Part shown: positions 12,241-23,716 of the stretch, in pieces | Layout: each line of letters opens with the position of its first letter | Position numbering within the stretch: the first letter of the stretch is position 1 | Assembly: GCA_021464245.1 (NCBI GenBank) | Contig: JADCRB010000016.1 | Coordinates: 4,581,250-4,645,249, forward strand | Length of the DNA: 64,000 nucleotides | DNA from: Carallia brachiata | Lineage: Eukaryota; Streptophyta; Magnoliopsida; Malpighiales; Rhizophoraceae | Direction: 5' to 3' | Translations under genes and position numbers: made by a program | The notes under the pieces: model-generated | What the model was told of the DNA's origin: nothing | Seen by the model: the letters and a program-made list of their open reading frames with translations, nothing else | Database searches by the model: none

Positions 12241-15200
12241 TTTTATAGTCGTGCGGGAAAGGAGTATACTTTTTTATTGCTGTCTCACCTTTTATACTCT
12301 TGTGGGCAAGGTGTCTGCTTTTGTTGTTGCTGTGGTGTCGCCTTTTATACTAGTGCAGGTAAGCAGCATGCTTTGTTATTGTCGTCTTGCCATTTATAGT
12401 CGTTTGGGTAAGGAGTATTGGTTGTTGTTACCGTCTCGCCTTTTATACTCGTGTAGGCAAGCTTCATGCTTTGTTGTTAACGTCTTGCCGTTTATAGTCG
12501 TGTGAGAAAGAAGTATGCCTTTTTATTACCATCGTGCCTTTTATACTCATGCGGGCAAGGTGTTTGCTTTTGTTCTTGTTGCCATTTCGTCTTTTATACT
12601 CGTGCGGGCAAGGAATATACTTTTGTTGTGGTACTTTCTGCTTTTTATACTCTTGCAGGCAAAGAGTCTGGTTTTGTTGTTGCTGTCGTCTCGCCTTTTA
12701 TACTCGTGCGAGCAAGAAGCATGCTTTGTTGTTGCCGTCTAGCCTTTTATAGTTGTGCGGGTAAGGAGTATGCTTTTTTATTATCGTCTTGCGCAGGCAA
12801 GGCAGGCATCATGCTTTGTTGTTGCAGTCTAGCTTTTTATAGTCGCGCGAGAAAGGAGTATGCTTTTTGATTATTGTCTCGCATTTTATGCTCTTGCGGG
12901 CAAGGTGTCTACTTTTGTTGTTATTGTCGTGTAGCCTTTTATACTTGTGCAGGCATGCAGTATGCTTTGTTGTTGCCATCTTGCCTTTTATACTCGTGCA
13001 AGCAAGCATTATGCTGTGTTGTCGCTGTCTTGCCTTTTATAGCCTTGCGAGCAAGGAGTATGCTTTGTTGTTGCCGTCTTACCTTTTATACTCTTGAAGG
13101 CAGGGAGTCTGCTTTTGTTGTTGTGGTTGTCGTCTTGCCTTTGATACTAGTGAGGGCTAGGCGTCTGATTTGCTGTTATCGTCTCGCCTTTTGTACTAGT
13201 GCGGGCAAGGAGTATACTTTTGTTGTTGTTGCTGTCTCGCCTTTAATACTCGTATGGGAAAGGAGTCAGGTTTTGTTGTTGTTGTCATCTCGCCATTTAT
13301 ACTTGTGTGGGCAAGCAACATGATTTGTTGTTGCCGTCTTGCCTTTTATACCTATGCTGGCTAAGAGTATGCTTTGTTGCTATCGTCTCGCCTTTTATAC
13401 CTTTGCAGGCAAGGAGTCAACTTTTGTTGTTGTTATTATCTTACTTTTTATACTCGTGCGGGCTAGAAGTCTACTTTCCTGTTGTTACCGTCTCACCTTT
13501 TATACTACTCTGGGAAAGGTGTATAGTTTAGTTGTTGTGCTTTTATCTTTTTATACTCTTCCGGGCTAAGAGACTGCATTTGTTGTTGTTGCTGTCCCAC
13601 ATTTTATACTCGTGTAGGTAAGGAGTCTGGTTTTGTCATTGTTGCCATCTTGTCTTTTGTACTCGTGCGAGTAAGGAGCATACTTTTGTTGTTGTACTTT
13701 TTGCCTTTTATACTCTTGTGGGAAAGGAGTCTGGTTTTGCTATTGTTGTCGCCTTGCCTATTATACTCATGTAGGTAAGGAGTATACTTTTGTTGTTGTA
13801 CTATTTGCCTTTTATACTCTTGCGAGTAAAGAGGCTTCTTTTATTACTGTTGCTATCTAGCCTTTTATACTCATGCAGGCTAGGAGTCTGGGTTTGTTGT
13901 CATTGCTACCTCGACTTTTATACTTGTGCAGGCAGGGAGCATAATTTTGTTGCTGTACTTTTCTCCATTTATGCTCTTGGAGGTAAGGAGTCTGCCTTTG
14001 TTAGCGTTGTCGTCTCGCCTTTTATACTCATGTAAGCTAGGAGTTTGCTTTGCTGTTAGTACCATCTCGTCTTTTATACTCGTGCAAGTAAAGAATATAC
14101 TTTTGTTTCTATACATTTTGCGTTTTATATTCTTGCGGGCAAGGAGTCTACTTTTGTTATTATTGTCATCTTTGCTTTTATACTCGTGCGGGCAAAGAGT
14201 CTGGTTTTCATGTTATTGCCGTCTCGCCTTTTATACTCTTGCAGCCAAGGAGTCTGCTTCTGTTATTGTCCTTGGCTTGCCTTTTATACTTGTGCGGGCT
14301 AGGAGTCTATTTTGCTGTTGTTGTCATCTCACCTTTTATACTCTGGCAGGACAAGGAGCAAGTTTTGTCATTGTCGTCTTGCCTTTTATACTCGTGCGAG
14401 TAAGGAGTAAACTTTTCTGTTACTGTCTCGCCTTTTATACTCGTGCGGGCAAAGAGTATGTGCTATTGTTGCCATCTCGCCTTTTATACTCATATGGGTA
14501 AGGAATCTGGTTTTGTTGTTGTCGCTGTCTTGCCTTTTATACGCGTCCTAGAAAATAGCATCCTTTATTGTTGCTGTCTAGCCTATTATACACGTGCGGG
14601 CTAGGAGTATACTTCATTGTTCCTGTCTCGCCTTTTATTCTCATGCGGGCAAGCATCATGCCATGTTGTTGTCGTCTCGCCTTTTGTAGTAGTGCGGGCA
14701 AGTTGTATGCCTCGTTATTGCCGTTTCGCCTTTTGTACTATTGTGGGCAAGGAGACTGCATTTGCTGTTGTTGTTCCCATCTCGCCTTTGATACTACTGA
14801 GGGCTAAGCGTCTGCTTTGCAGTTATCGTATCGACTTTTATACTCGTGCAGGCCAGGAGTATGCTTTTATTGTTATTGCCGTTTCACCTTTTATACTCTT
14901 ACGGGCAAGTAGTTTGGTTTTGTTGTTGTCGTCTCGCCTTTCATACTAGTGCAGGCAAGCAGTATGCTTTGCTTTGTTGTTGCCGTTTTGCCTTTTATAC
15001 TCGTGCGGGCAAAGAGTATGCTTTGTGGCTACCATCTCATCTTTAATACTCTTGTGGGCAAAGAGTCTGCTTTTGTTGTTGTTGCTGTCTCGCTTTTATA
15101 CACGTACGAGTAAGGTGTATGTTTTACTGTTGTCGTCTTGCCTTTGATATTCATGCGGGCCAGGAGATGCTTTTGTTATTGTTGCCGTCTCGCCAATTAT

Positions 15201-18200
15201 ACTCTTGCGGCCAAAGAGTCTACCTTTGTTGTTGTTGCCGTCTTGGCTTTTATACAAGTGTGGGCTAGGAGTTTGCTTTGCTATTAATACCGTCTCGCTT
15301 CTTAAGCTAGTGCAGGCAAAAAGTATACTCTTGTTGTCGTACTTCTTGTCTTTTATACTCTTGCGGGCAAGGAGACTACTTTTGTTGCGGTTGCTGTCTC
15401 GCCTTTTTTACACGTGCGGGCTCAGACTCTATTTTGCTATTGTTGCCCTCTCGCGTTTTATACCCATGTGGGTAGGGACTATAATTTTGCTATTGTACTT
15501 TTTGCCTTTTATATTCCTATAGGCAGGGAGTCTGCTTTGTTGTTGTTGTTGTTGTCTCGCCTTTTATACTCGTTCGGGCAAGGAATCTTGTTTGTTATTG
15601 TTGCCTTCTCGTATTTTATACTAGTGTGGGCAAGGAGCATGCTTTTGTTGCTATACTTTACGCCACTTACACTCTTGAGGGTGGAGAGTCTAGTTTTGTT
15701 GTTGCCGCCATCTTGCCTTTTATACTCGTCTGGGTAAGGAACATGCTTTATTGTTGCTATCTTACCTATTACACACATGCGGCAGGGAGTATGCCTTGCT
15801 GTTGCCGTCTTGCCTTTAAAGGAGTATACTTTGTTGTTGTCGTCATGCTTTTTATATTTGTGGGGGCAGGAGTATGCTTTTGTTGTTGTTGCCATCTCGC
15901 CTTTTATATTCATGAGGGCTAGGAGTCTGCTTCGCTGCTATTACCGTCTCGCCTTTTACATTCATACGGGTAGGGAGTATGCTTTTGTTTTTGGTACTGT
16001 CTTGCCTTTTATACTTATGCAGGCTAGGAGACTGTTTAGCAGTTGTTAATGTCTCACCTTTTATGCTCTTGCGGGCAAGGAGTCTATTTTTGTTGTGGTT
16101 GTCGTCACAACTTTTATACCTGTGCAGGCAAGGAGTCTACTTTTGTTGTTGCCCTTTCGCCTTTTATACTCTTGCGGGCAAGGAGTCTACTTTTGTTGTT
16201 GCTGCTGTCTCGCCTATTTTGCACGTGCGGGCAAGGAGTCTGCTTTGCTATTGTTGCCGTCTCTCCTTCTATTCCAGTGCGAGTAAGGAGTATACTTTTG
16301 ATGTTGCACTCTACTCTTCTCATACTCTTGCGGGTAAGGAGTATGATTTTTTTGTTGTTGCTATCTCACGTTTTATACTCGTGTGGGCAAGCAACATGCT
16401 TTATTGTTGCCGTCTCACCCTTTATACTCGTGTGACAAGGAGAATGCTTGATTTTTGTTGTCTTCCCTTTTACACTCTTGCAGGCAAGGAGTCTGCTTTT
16501 GTTGTTGTTGTTGTCTCACCTCTTATACTCATGCAGGCAAGGCGTATGCTTTGCTATTGTTACCGTCTCGCTTATTATTCTCGCACAGGCAAGGAGTATA
16601 CTTTTCTTTTTATACTTTTCGCCTTTTATATCCTTATGGGCAAGGAGTCTACCTTTGCTGTTGTTACCATCTTGGCTTTTATGCTAGCGCGGGAAGGTGT
16701 CTGGTTTTGTTGCTGTTGCCGTCTTACCTTTTATACCCGAGTGGGCGAGGAGTATACTTTTGTTGTTGTACTTGTCGCCTTTCATACTCTTGAGGGCAAG
16801 GAGCCTACCTTTGTTGTTGTTGCCGTCTCGCATTTTATATCCGTGTGGGCTAGGAGTCTGCTTTGCTGTTCTTGTCATCTCGACTTTTAAACTCATGCGG
16901 GCAAAGAGTATGCTTTTGTTGTTGTAGTCCTCTCGTCTTTTATACCTGTACGGGAAAGGAGTCTACTTTTGTTTTAACTATCGTCTCACCTTTTATACTC
17001 GTACAGGTAAAGCGTATGCTTTGTTGTTATCGTCTCGCCTTTTGTACTCGATTGGACAAGGAGTATGCTTTGTTGCTACCGCCTACATTTTTATACTCGT
17101 GCGAACAAGGTGTATACTTTGCTATTGCCGTCTTGCCTTTTATACTCGTGGCGGCAAAGAGTAAGCGTTGTCGTTGCTGTCTCGCCTTTTATACTCATGC
17201 GGGCAGGGGGTATGCTTTTGTTTTGTGCTTCTGCCATTTATATTCTTCCCGGTAAGGACTCTACTTTTTGTTATTGTTGCCGTCTTGCCTTTTATACTCG
17301 TGCAAGGAAGGAGTCTAGTTTTATTATTGTTCTCGTCTCGTCTTTTATACTCGGACGAGCAATGAGTATACTTTTGTTGTTGTACTTGTCGTCTTTTATA
17401 CTCATGCGGATAATAAGTCCGTTTTTCGTGTTGTTGCTATCTCGCCTTTTATATGCCTACGAGCAAGGGGTCTGGCTTTAGTGTTGTTGTCATCTCGCCT
17501 TTTATACTCTTGCAGGCAAGCAACATTCTTTGTTTCTGTCGTCTCGCTTTTCATACTCGCGTGGGCAAGGAGTGCTCTTTGCTGTTGTCGTCTTATTTTT
17601 TATACTCGTGTGGAAAACAAGTATGATTTTATCGTTGTTGTCATCTTGCCTTTTACACTTGTACAACCAAGAAGTCTGGTTTCGTTGTTGTTGATGTCTC
17701 GTCTTTTATACTCGTATGGGCAAGTAGCATGCTTTGTTGTTATCACCTTGCCTTTTATACTCATTCAGGCAAGGAGTCTGCTTTGTTGTTACCGTCTCAC
17801 CTTTTATACTCTTGCGGGCATGGAGTCTGCTTTTGTTGTTGTAGTCGCTCGCCTTTTATACTCGAGCGAGTGAGGTGTATAATTTTGCTGTTGAACTTGT
17901 CGCCTTTTATACTTTTGTGGGCAATGAGTCTACTTTTGTTGTTGTTACTGTCTCGCCTTTTATACTCCTGCAGGCAGGGAGTCTGGTTTTGTTGTTGTCG
18001 CCGTCTTGCCTTTTGTACTCGAGCGGGCGAGGAGTATACTTTTGTTGTTGTACTTGTTCCCTTTATACTCTTGCAGGCAAGGAGTTTGCTTTTTTGTAGC
18101 TGCCATATCACTTTTTATAGTCATGCGGTCTATGAGTCTTCTTTACTATTGTGGCCATCTTTCCTTTTACACTCTTATGGGAAAGGAGTATACTTTTGTT

Positions 18201-19921
18201 GTTGTACTCTTCGCCCTTTATACTTTTGCGGGCAAGGAGTTTGCTTTTGTTGTTGTTGCTGTCTTACCTTCTTTTACTCGTGCGAGCAAGAAATTTGCTT
18301 TGTTGTTGTTGTCATTGTCTTGCCTTTTATACTTGTGCAGACAAGGAGTATTCTTTTATCGTTGTACCTTTTCCCTTTTATACTCTTGTAGGCATGCATT
18401 TGCTTTTGTTGTTGTTGCTGCCTCGCCTTTTAAAATCGTGCGGGCATGAGTAAAGAGTATGCCTTGTTGTTTTTGTCTCGACTTTTATAGTTGTGTGAGC
18501 AAGGGGTATGATTTTGTTATTGTTGCTGGCTCGCCTACTTGTGCGGACTAGGAGTTTACTTTGCTTTGCTGCCGTCTTGCCTTTTACACTCATGCAGACA
18601 AGGAATATACTTTTTTTGTTGTACTTTTCGACTTTTATACTCATGTGGGCAAGGAGTCTTTTTTTGTTGTCGCTGTTGTCTCGCCTTCTATATTCGTGCG
18701 AGAACGGAGTCTGGTTTTGTTGTTGTTACCGTCTCGCCTTTTACAACTGTGCAGGTAAGAAGTATGGTTTGCTGTTACCGTCTCATCTTTTATAATAGTG
18801 TAGGCTGGGAGTATGCTTTTGTTGTTGTTCTCATCTCATCTTTTATTCTCGTGCGGGCATGCAACATGCTTTGTTGTTGCCGTCTCTCCTTTTATACACA
18901 TGCGGGCAAAGAGTATGCTTTGTTGTTGCCGTCTCGTCTTTTATGCTCTTATAGGCAAGGAGTCGGCTTTTGTTATTGTTACTGTCTCACCTTTTGTACT
19001 CGTACGGGGAAGGAGCCTAGTTTTGTTGTCATTGTCATCTCGCCTTTTATACTCGGGCGGGTGAGGAGCATACTTTCGTTGTTCTACTTGTCGCCTTTTA
19101 TTCTCTTGTGGGCAAGGAGTTTTCTTTTGCTGTTGTTGTCATCTCACCCTTTATACTCGTACAGTTTAGGAGTCTGCTTTGCTATTGTTGCTGTCTTGCC
19201 TTTTATGCCCGTGTAAGCAAAAAGTATACTTTTGTTGTCGTTGCAGTCTCGCCTTTTTTACTCGTGTCGGCAAGGACTTTTGCTTTGTTATTGTTGCCAT
19301 CTTGCCTTTTATACTTCTGCGGGTTGGGAGTCTGCTTTGCTGTTGTTGTTGTCTCACCTTTTATGCTCGTGCGGGTAAGGAGTATACTTTTGTTGTTGTA
19401 CTTTTTGCCTTTTGTACTCTTACGGGCATAGAGTCTGTTTTTGTTGGTGCTGCTGTCTCGCTTTTTAAAATCGTAGGCAATGAGAAAAGAGTATGCTTTG
19501 CTATTTTGTCTCTTCTTTTGTACTTGTGCAGGCAAGGAAAATAATATTGTCATTGTCGCCGTCTCGCCTACTTGTGCGAGCTAAGAGTTTGCTTTACTGT
19601 TGTTGCCGGCTCCCCTTTTATACTCTTGCAAGCAAGAAGTATACTTTTGTTGTTGTACTTTTCACTTTTTATACTCTTGCTGGCAAGGAATTTGGCTTTG
19701 TTGTTATTACTGTCATTACTTTTATACTTATGCAGATAAAGACTATGCTTTGTTGTTACCGTTTCATCTTTTATACTAGTGTGGGCTGGGAGTATGCTTT
19801 TGTTGTTGTTCTCGTCTAGCCTTTTATACTTGTGCGAGCCAACTATATGCTTTGTTGTTGCAATCTCGCTTTTTATACTTGTGCGGGCAAAAAGTATGCT
19901 TTGTTGTTGTTGTCTCATCTT

Positions 19922-20222
19922 CCAGATCAAAAACTCAAAATATTAAAATATTAAATATCCGTCTGAGATTAAACCTTTATGGCCCTTAATGGAGTCAAGC
20001 CAATAAATCAAGCCCATACGGCCTTCACTAGAGTCCTATCATTCTGACTGAGATCAAGCCTCCAAGACCCTCACCAGAGTTAAGGCATCTGCTTGGGATT
20101 AAGTATCGGCCCTCAATGAAATTTATTTCTTCCGTTCAATATCAAGTTGTGGAATTTGTTTCTTTTGTTCCTTAAACAATTAGGTTTCAAAAATACAATT
20201 ACAAATTTCAAATGAGAATTTT
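19922..20222 (+). repeat. LTR-like segment with a second minisatellite
   Basis: Starts with AGATCAAAAACTCAAAATA and an AATATTAAATATCCGTCTGAG motif. It then has about four degenerate units of roughly 45-50 bp built from GAGATCAAGCC, GGCCCTCA and GAGTCAAG or similar. It ends in a tract with AAAATACAATTACAAATTTC. The same order recurs at 22,726-23,157, 23,717-24,257 and 32,236-32,480 on the + strand, and at 24,560-25,170 and 25,701-26,227 on the - strand. I infer that it belongs to the LTR of the retroelement family, because one copy follows a TATAAATA promoter-like box. No complete LTR pair could be delimited. Confidence 0.5.
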
Positions 20223-20366
20223 GAACTTTTGTGGGGTGATATTAAGGGACTCGAGGCGTAACTCCAAGTCAATTGAGTCCTCATTTGGTGGCCTGATGAC
20301 GTTGACGCTGCAGGAACTTTCTGGCCGAGTGATGTTGCCAGGGTATACTGAAAAAAAGGCAAAGTC
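20223..20366 (+). other. Retroelement leader fragment
   Basis: Contains GGCGTAACTCCAAGTCAATT, GAGTCCTCATTTGGTGG and a terminal GTATACTGAAAAAAA. The same block precedes the A-rich tract and gag start at 28,736-28,872 and 33,441-33,570. Here it is cut off from gag and joined to a homeobox pseudogene lying in the opposite orientation, which marks a rearrangement point. Confidence 0.6.
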
Positions 20367-20801
20367 TTGCCGGAGTAACTCTTTCCTGGTGTAAGGTTTC
20401 CTCCTATATTGAAGTACCCATAAGGGATGAACCCCTATCTGCAGCTTGAGGCTCCGTATGATAAGGAGTAAAACCTCTGGAACCAGTATGTGTATTGCAG
20501 CAGACTAAACCTTTGCTCAAAATAGCCTTGAGAGACCATTGCAATGGTAAAGCATGGAGCCGTAACTTCATTTGAGGATGAAACAATACTAGTGAGATCT
20601 ACCCTGGGAACAGCGGCAGTGGTAGAAACAGACTGTATTGCAGAAATAACAGTTCTTTGTGTTGCTCTATCCTTACTCCTCTAGTTCTCCATTGTTGAGG
20701 AAGTGCTCTTCCAAGATTTGCAGTTGTGCCGGACTTAGTTGCCATCTAGTGCGTGGTGACCTATCCTTGCCCTGATTTTAAAGTTCTACAACTGGTTCCA
20801 T
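20367..20801 (-). pseudogene. WOX-type homeobox pseudogene, copy C
   Basis: Read on the - strand from ATG at 20,801. It begins M-E-P-V, has a stop at codon 8, then T-R-W-Q followed by QLQILEEHF, the first helix of a WUSCHEL/WOX homeodomain. The middle and third-helix part of the homeobox is missing: AATGGAG is joined to AACTAGAGGAGTAA. This matches loss of the 95 bp seen at 31,810-31,904 in copy B. The downstream frame is then almost open to about 20,390 and includes VDLTSI, SSSNEV, QGYFEQ and GFIPYGY, with one stop. Copies A and B share this C-terminal part. Because it stays nearly open, it was probably coding in the ancestor. Broken and not expected to make a homeodomain protein. Confidence 0.7.
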
Positions 20802-20905
20802 CTTCCTTGCTAAAAGGGAGTAAAAGCTTAGCATGCAATAAGGACGAATAAAAGGTTGAGGCTAAAATAATGATTTAGACTCAAACTCTCAATCGTCTTT
20901 ATTTT
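20802..20905 (-). other. Homeobox upstream leader, copy C
   Basis: On the - strand this holds GATTGAGAGTTTGAGTCTAA and TTTTAGCCTCAACC-like sequence. It corresponds to the stretch before the homeobox ATG in the copies at 23,591, 27,641 and 31,600. It separates the homeobox from the satellite in every copy, so it is part of the repeating element. Confidence 0.6.
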
Positions 20906-21425
20906 TTTGGGCCATTCACAGTTTATACTCATGCCGCGCCACGAATTTTATTTTGCTGTTACTGTCTTGCTTTTTATACTCTTGCGGGTTAGAAGTCTAC
21001 TTTTGTTGTTGTTGCTGTCTCGCATTTTATACTCTTGCAGGTTAGGAATATGCTTTTTTTTTGCCGTCTTACCTTTTACGCATGCGGGCAAGGACTTTGC
21101 TTTACTGTTGCTGTCTTACGTTTTATACTTGTGCGTGTAAGGAGTATACTTTACAGTGTTCATTTTGCCTTTTATACTCGTGCAGGTAAGGAGTATGCTT
21201 TTGTTGTTGTACTTTTCGCCTTTTATACTCATGCGAGGCAAGAGTCTACTTTAATTGTTCATCTTTTATACTAGTGCGAGACAGGAGTTTGCTTTAGTTG
21301 TTCACCTTTTACACTCGTGCGAGGCAGGAGTCTGCTCCAGTTGTTTAGCTATTCGCCTTTTATCATCATGCGTGGCAAGAGTCTGAATTTGTTGTTCAGT
21401 TGTTGCCTTTCATAATGGTACGAGA
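20906..21425 (+). repeat. Short satellite block with edge-type monomers
   Basis: About ten monomers. Those nearest 21,425 are a distinct class with GCGAGGCA(A/G)GAGTCTGC and TTTAGTTGTTCA. The same class occurs near 26,820-26,930 and, reversed, at 30,490-30,950, always on the side facing the CCAAAT/TTTGGG low-complexity tract or a rearranged end. This ordered placement suggests an internal array of a defined element rather than random satellite. Confidence 0.85.
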
Positions 21426-21785
21426 AAAGAGTTTTTTTTTTTTTTTTTGTATTTTTCTAGACTTGGGCTTTTGAATTTGGGTTTTTGGTTTGAGTTTGTA
21501 TTTTGGACTTTCAGTAAGGGTTTGAGGTTTGCCCCTGAGTTTGGATTTGAGTTTTGGGCCCAAGTTTAGATTTGGGCTTCGGGTTTAGATTTGGGCTTAG
21601 GGTTTAGATTTGGGTTTTGGATTTGGATTTGGAATTGGATTTAGATTTTGGCTTTAGATTTGGACTTGGGTTTGAGATTTAGGTTTTGAGTTTAAACTTA
21701 GGCTTGAATTGGGCCTGTAAACGAGTTTCAGAAATTTTTTTTCTTTTTTTTGATTTTTGTTTTTTTGACTTTTTTTTTTCTTTAT
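21426..21785 (-). repeat. Low-complexity TTTGGG/ATTTGG tract and T-tracts
   Basis: After a run of T, 21,450-21,720 is a degenerate 6-7 bp periodic tract (GGATTTGG, GGGTTTAGATTTGGG and similar), followed by T-rich DNA. On the element strand it is A-rich and then CCAAAT/CCAAAC-rich. The same two tracts follow the integrase end at 29,961-30,480 and 35,101-35,380. It resembles plant telomere repeats only loosely. Confidence 0.8.
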
Positions 21786-22030
21786 CTACACATAACAACG
21801 TTTTAGAAACTTACTGCTGATTGGGATAGTTCATATGCCTTTTTGGTCTGACAGCATAAAAGCATTGTTTGTATAAGCTTCTTGAACTAGGTATGGCCCG
21901 TCCCACTTGGAAGTGAGCTTGTCGCCAGGTTGGTGCTCCTGTCCCTCTGCTGGTCTAGTCAGATGAGAATTGTGCCTCCAATTTGAAATGATCGAGTGCG
22001 AATTTCACGGTTGAATGTGTTAGTGAGTTG
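21786..22030 (-). pseudogene. Integrase C-terminal fragment of Ty3/gypsy element, copy C
   Basis: On the - strand it encodes GDKLTSKWDGPYLVQEAY, then TNNAFMLSDQKGI, a stop, and SSKFLKRCYV with a terminal TAG at 21,786-21,788. KWDGPY followed by a short Y-x-N-N motif and a FLKxYY end is the usual C-terminus of integrase in plant Ty3/gypsy elements. The upstream part has CYKAQLTNTF-like sequence. It is joined upstream directly to the leader, so gag, protease, reverse transcriptase and the integrase core are missing. Confidence 0.7.
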
Positions 22031-22725
22031 GGCTTTGTAGCACTCAACTTGTGTAGGCTTCTCAAGTCATAGAACTCACACCTCAACTCTTCTTTCTCTG
22101 TGAAAAAAGAAGATGACTAGTTCCTATACTCTCCTTTTGAGAAGCTCTTTAATAAAGAAGTTGGAGATACATAAGTTAGAAAGAGTAAGAGTCGTTCTCT
22201 TCGAGGGATCCTTAAAAGCCCTGGAATCTCAGCTTCTTATGCCATCGATGTCATGGTCGATGAAGTTCCAACCATGCCATTGATGTCATGGTTGATAAAG
22301 TTCCAACCACTCTCCTTAGTTCGTATTTATTGCAATGTTTAGAGAAGTTGTGATCATCCTCATGGGTCCGCAGATGTGGTGACAGACAGAGAAGTCCCAA
22401 ATACTCTCCTTGTGCCACGACATATAGAGAAATCATAACTACAACCCATCTCTTTGTGCACTGGCCTTGAAGTTTTGTGGTACTGGATCTTCTCTAGGGG
22501 GAGGTTCAAGTTCTTCATTTATTGGATCATCTTCACTTAAGCCATGAAATTTCGATTTCTATATTGGCTGGATTATTATGATTGACATTCAAGAGTGATG
22601 TCTATAAGGTCATGTCAGATTCTATGGAAACTCAACATCAGGCCTAGCTCGTCGGAGCTAAAGACTTCAAATTCAATGTATGCGGAGCTTTAAGCTGGAC
22701 TTCAAGTTTAGCTTTGGTTCACAGA
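22031..22725 (-). other. Retroelement leader region, copy C
   Basis: Non-coding copy of the leader also found on the + strand at 28,006-28,735 and 32,641-33,440. Shared landmarks, read on the - strand, are CTTGAAGTCCAGCTTAAAG, GACAGACAGAG-like CTGTCTGTC, GTGATCACAACTTCTCTA, ACCATGACATCAATGG, GGATCCCTCGAAGAGAACGA and GACTAGTCATCTTCTTTT-like sequence. The ACCATGACATCGATGG-type piece is duplicated in this copy (22,240-22,310). No frame stays open in all three copies, and I do not recognise a product. Confidence 0.55.
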
Positions 22726-23157
22726 ATGGAGGGAACCAAAAAAAAAAAAAAGGGTTTTAAAAGGCCTCCTCCTAAAAGTTATGGTTTTAGTATTTTAGGT
22801 GTATACTCTCTGGTTGTCATTGACTTGGATTGGCAAGATCAAAAGCCCAAGATATTAAAATATTAAATATCCATATGAGATTAAGCCTCCTATATCCCTC
22901 AGTGGAGTCAAACTAGTTTGTCTAAGATCAAGCCCATAAGGCCCTCAGTGACATCAAGTTAATCTATCTAAGATTAAGCCTCTACAGCCCGTAGTGGAGT
23001 CAAGTCATTCCAACTGAGATCAAACCTTTACGGCACTCACCAGAGTCAAGGCATCCCTCTGAGATCAAGTTTCGGCCTTCATTGGAATTCATTTATTTCG
23101 TTCAAGATCAAGCTGTGGAATTTATTTCTTTCATTCAAGATCAAACTCATGTAACTC
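22726..23157 (+). repeat. LTR-like segment with the second minisatellite
   Basis: Begins with a poly-A run and AAAAGGCCTCCTCCTAAAAG, then GTATTTTAGGTGTATACTCTC, the AATATTAAATATCC motif, and five or so GAGATCAAGCC / GGCCCTCA / GAGTCAAG units. The end, at GTGGAATTTATTCC, runs directly into reversed 50-bp satellite. The repeat of leader, LTR-like and satellite pieces in new combinations shows heavy rearrangement. Confidence 0.5.
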
Positions 23158-23590
23158 TTAGTGGAATTTATTCCTTACCTTCACGAGTATAAAAGGTGAC
23201 ACGACAAGAAAAACAAAAACATACTCCTTACCCGCACGAGTATAAAAGGCGAGACAATAGTAGCAAAGGATACTCCTTGCCCGCACGCATATGAAAGGCG
23301 AGACGAAAATAGAAAAGGATATTCCTTGCCTACATGAGAACAAAAGGTGAGACGGCAACAACAAAACATACACCTTGCCCACACGAGTTTAAAAGGCGAG
23401 ACGACAAAAACAAAGCAGACTCCTAACCTGTAAGAGTATAAAAGGCGAGACCGCAATAGCGAAATAGGAGTCTTGACTCATATGAATATAAAATGTGGAT
23501 GGCCCAAAAACCAAAAATCAAAACCCAGTCCAAAACTCTTGACCTGTATGAGTATAACTGCGAATGACCAAAAAGGTAAAAAAAAAAAAT
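23158..23590 (-). repeat. Short inverted satellite block
   Basis: Six to seven monomers in reverse orientation (GAGTATAAAAGGCGAGAC, then ACTCCTTGCCCGCACGAG). They pass at about 23,470 into a variant with GAGTATAAATTGTGAATGGCC-like ends and AAACCAAAAATCAAAACCC. That same exit sequence lies between satellite and homeobox in the copies at 27,545 and 31,545. It therefore marks the 3' edge of the internal array on the element strand. Confidence 0.85.
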
Positions 23591-23705
23591 GAGAGTTTTG
23601 AGTCAGAATCATTATTCCAATCTTAGCCATTTTATTGTCTTTAGTGCACCTCAAGCTTTTGCACCCTTCCAACAAGAAAAAATGGAACCAGTTGCAAAAC
23701 CAGTT
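23591..23705 (+). pseudogene. Homeobox 5' fragment, fourth copy
   Basis: Carries the shared pre-homeobox stretch (GAATCATTATTCCAATCTTA, GCACCTCAAGCTTTTGCACC) and ATG at 23,682 with M-E-P-V-A. After about 20 bp it leaves the homeobox sequence and joins a TATAAATA-containing segment, so the homeodomain itself is absent. Identified only by its match to the other copies. Confidence 0.6.
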
Positions 23706-23708
23706 GCC

Positions 23709-23716
23709 TATAAATA
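23709..23716 (+). promoter_or_regulatory. TATAAATA box, likely LTR core promoter
   Basis: GCCTATAAATAGGC is a near-palindromic TATA box followed by AATGAACGAAC. A decayed partner lies reversed at about 25,205-25,220 (GGTTCATTGCCTATAAATTT). In both copies the stretch beyond it reaches CTCTCTGGACACCACTGAAA or a close variant and then the GATCAAAA minisatellite. This is what an LTR U3/R boundary would look like. Function is inferred. Confidence 0.45.

Larger units (their letters stand above)
2585..19921 (+). repeat. 50-bp satellite array, block 2
   Basis: An uninterrupted run of the same satellite in the same orientation, roughly 340 monomers by length. It contains a third monomer class, TAGCCTTTTAACTCGTGCGG followed by GCTAGGAGTCTGC, which carries TAG and breaks open frames. 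Truncated units occur, for example near 15,815 and 12,790. It ends abruptly at about 19,921, joined directly to the LTR-like sequence AGATCAAAAACTCAAAATATT. Coding capacity is spurious: the longest frames, such as 15,979-16,890, are Leu/Cys/Phe-rich readings that cycle through the three frames of the monomer. Confidence 0.95.

Noticed and set aside
12809..13009. Reverse-strand Lys/Thr/Asn-rich frames in the satellite
   Set aside because: Reverse reading of the monomer, also stop-poor by composition; no conservation of one frame.
1..19921. Possible CRISPR array because of regular short repeats
   Set aside because: There are no unique spacers; the whole unit is repeated, and the context is plant retroelements.
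21450..21720. Interstitial telomere repeat (TTTAGGG-like)
   Set aside because: Period and sequence are irregular (TTTGGA, TTTGGG, TTTAGA mixed), and the same tract follows integrase in other copies, so it belongs to the retroelement.
22251..22436. 61-codon - strand frame in the leader
   Set aside because: Not kept open in the two other leader copies.
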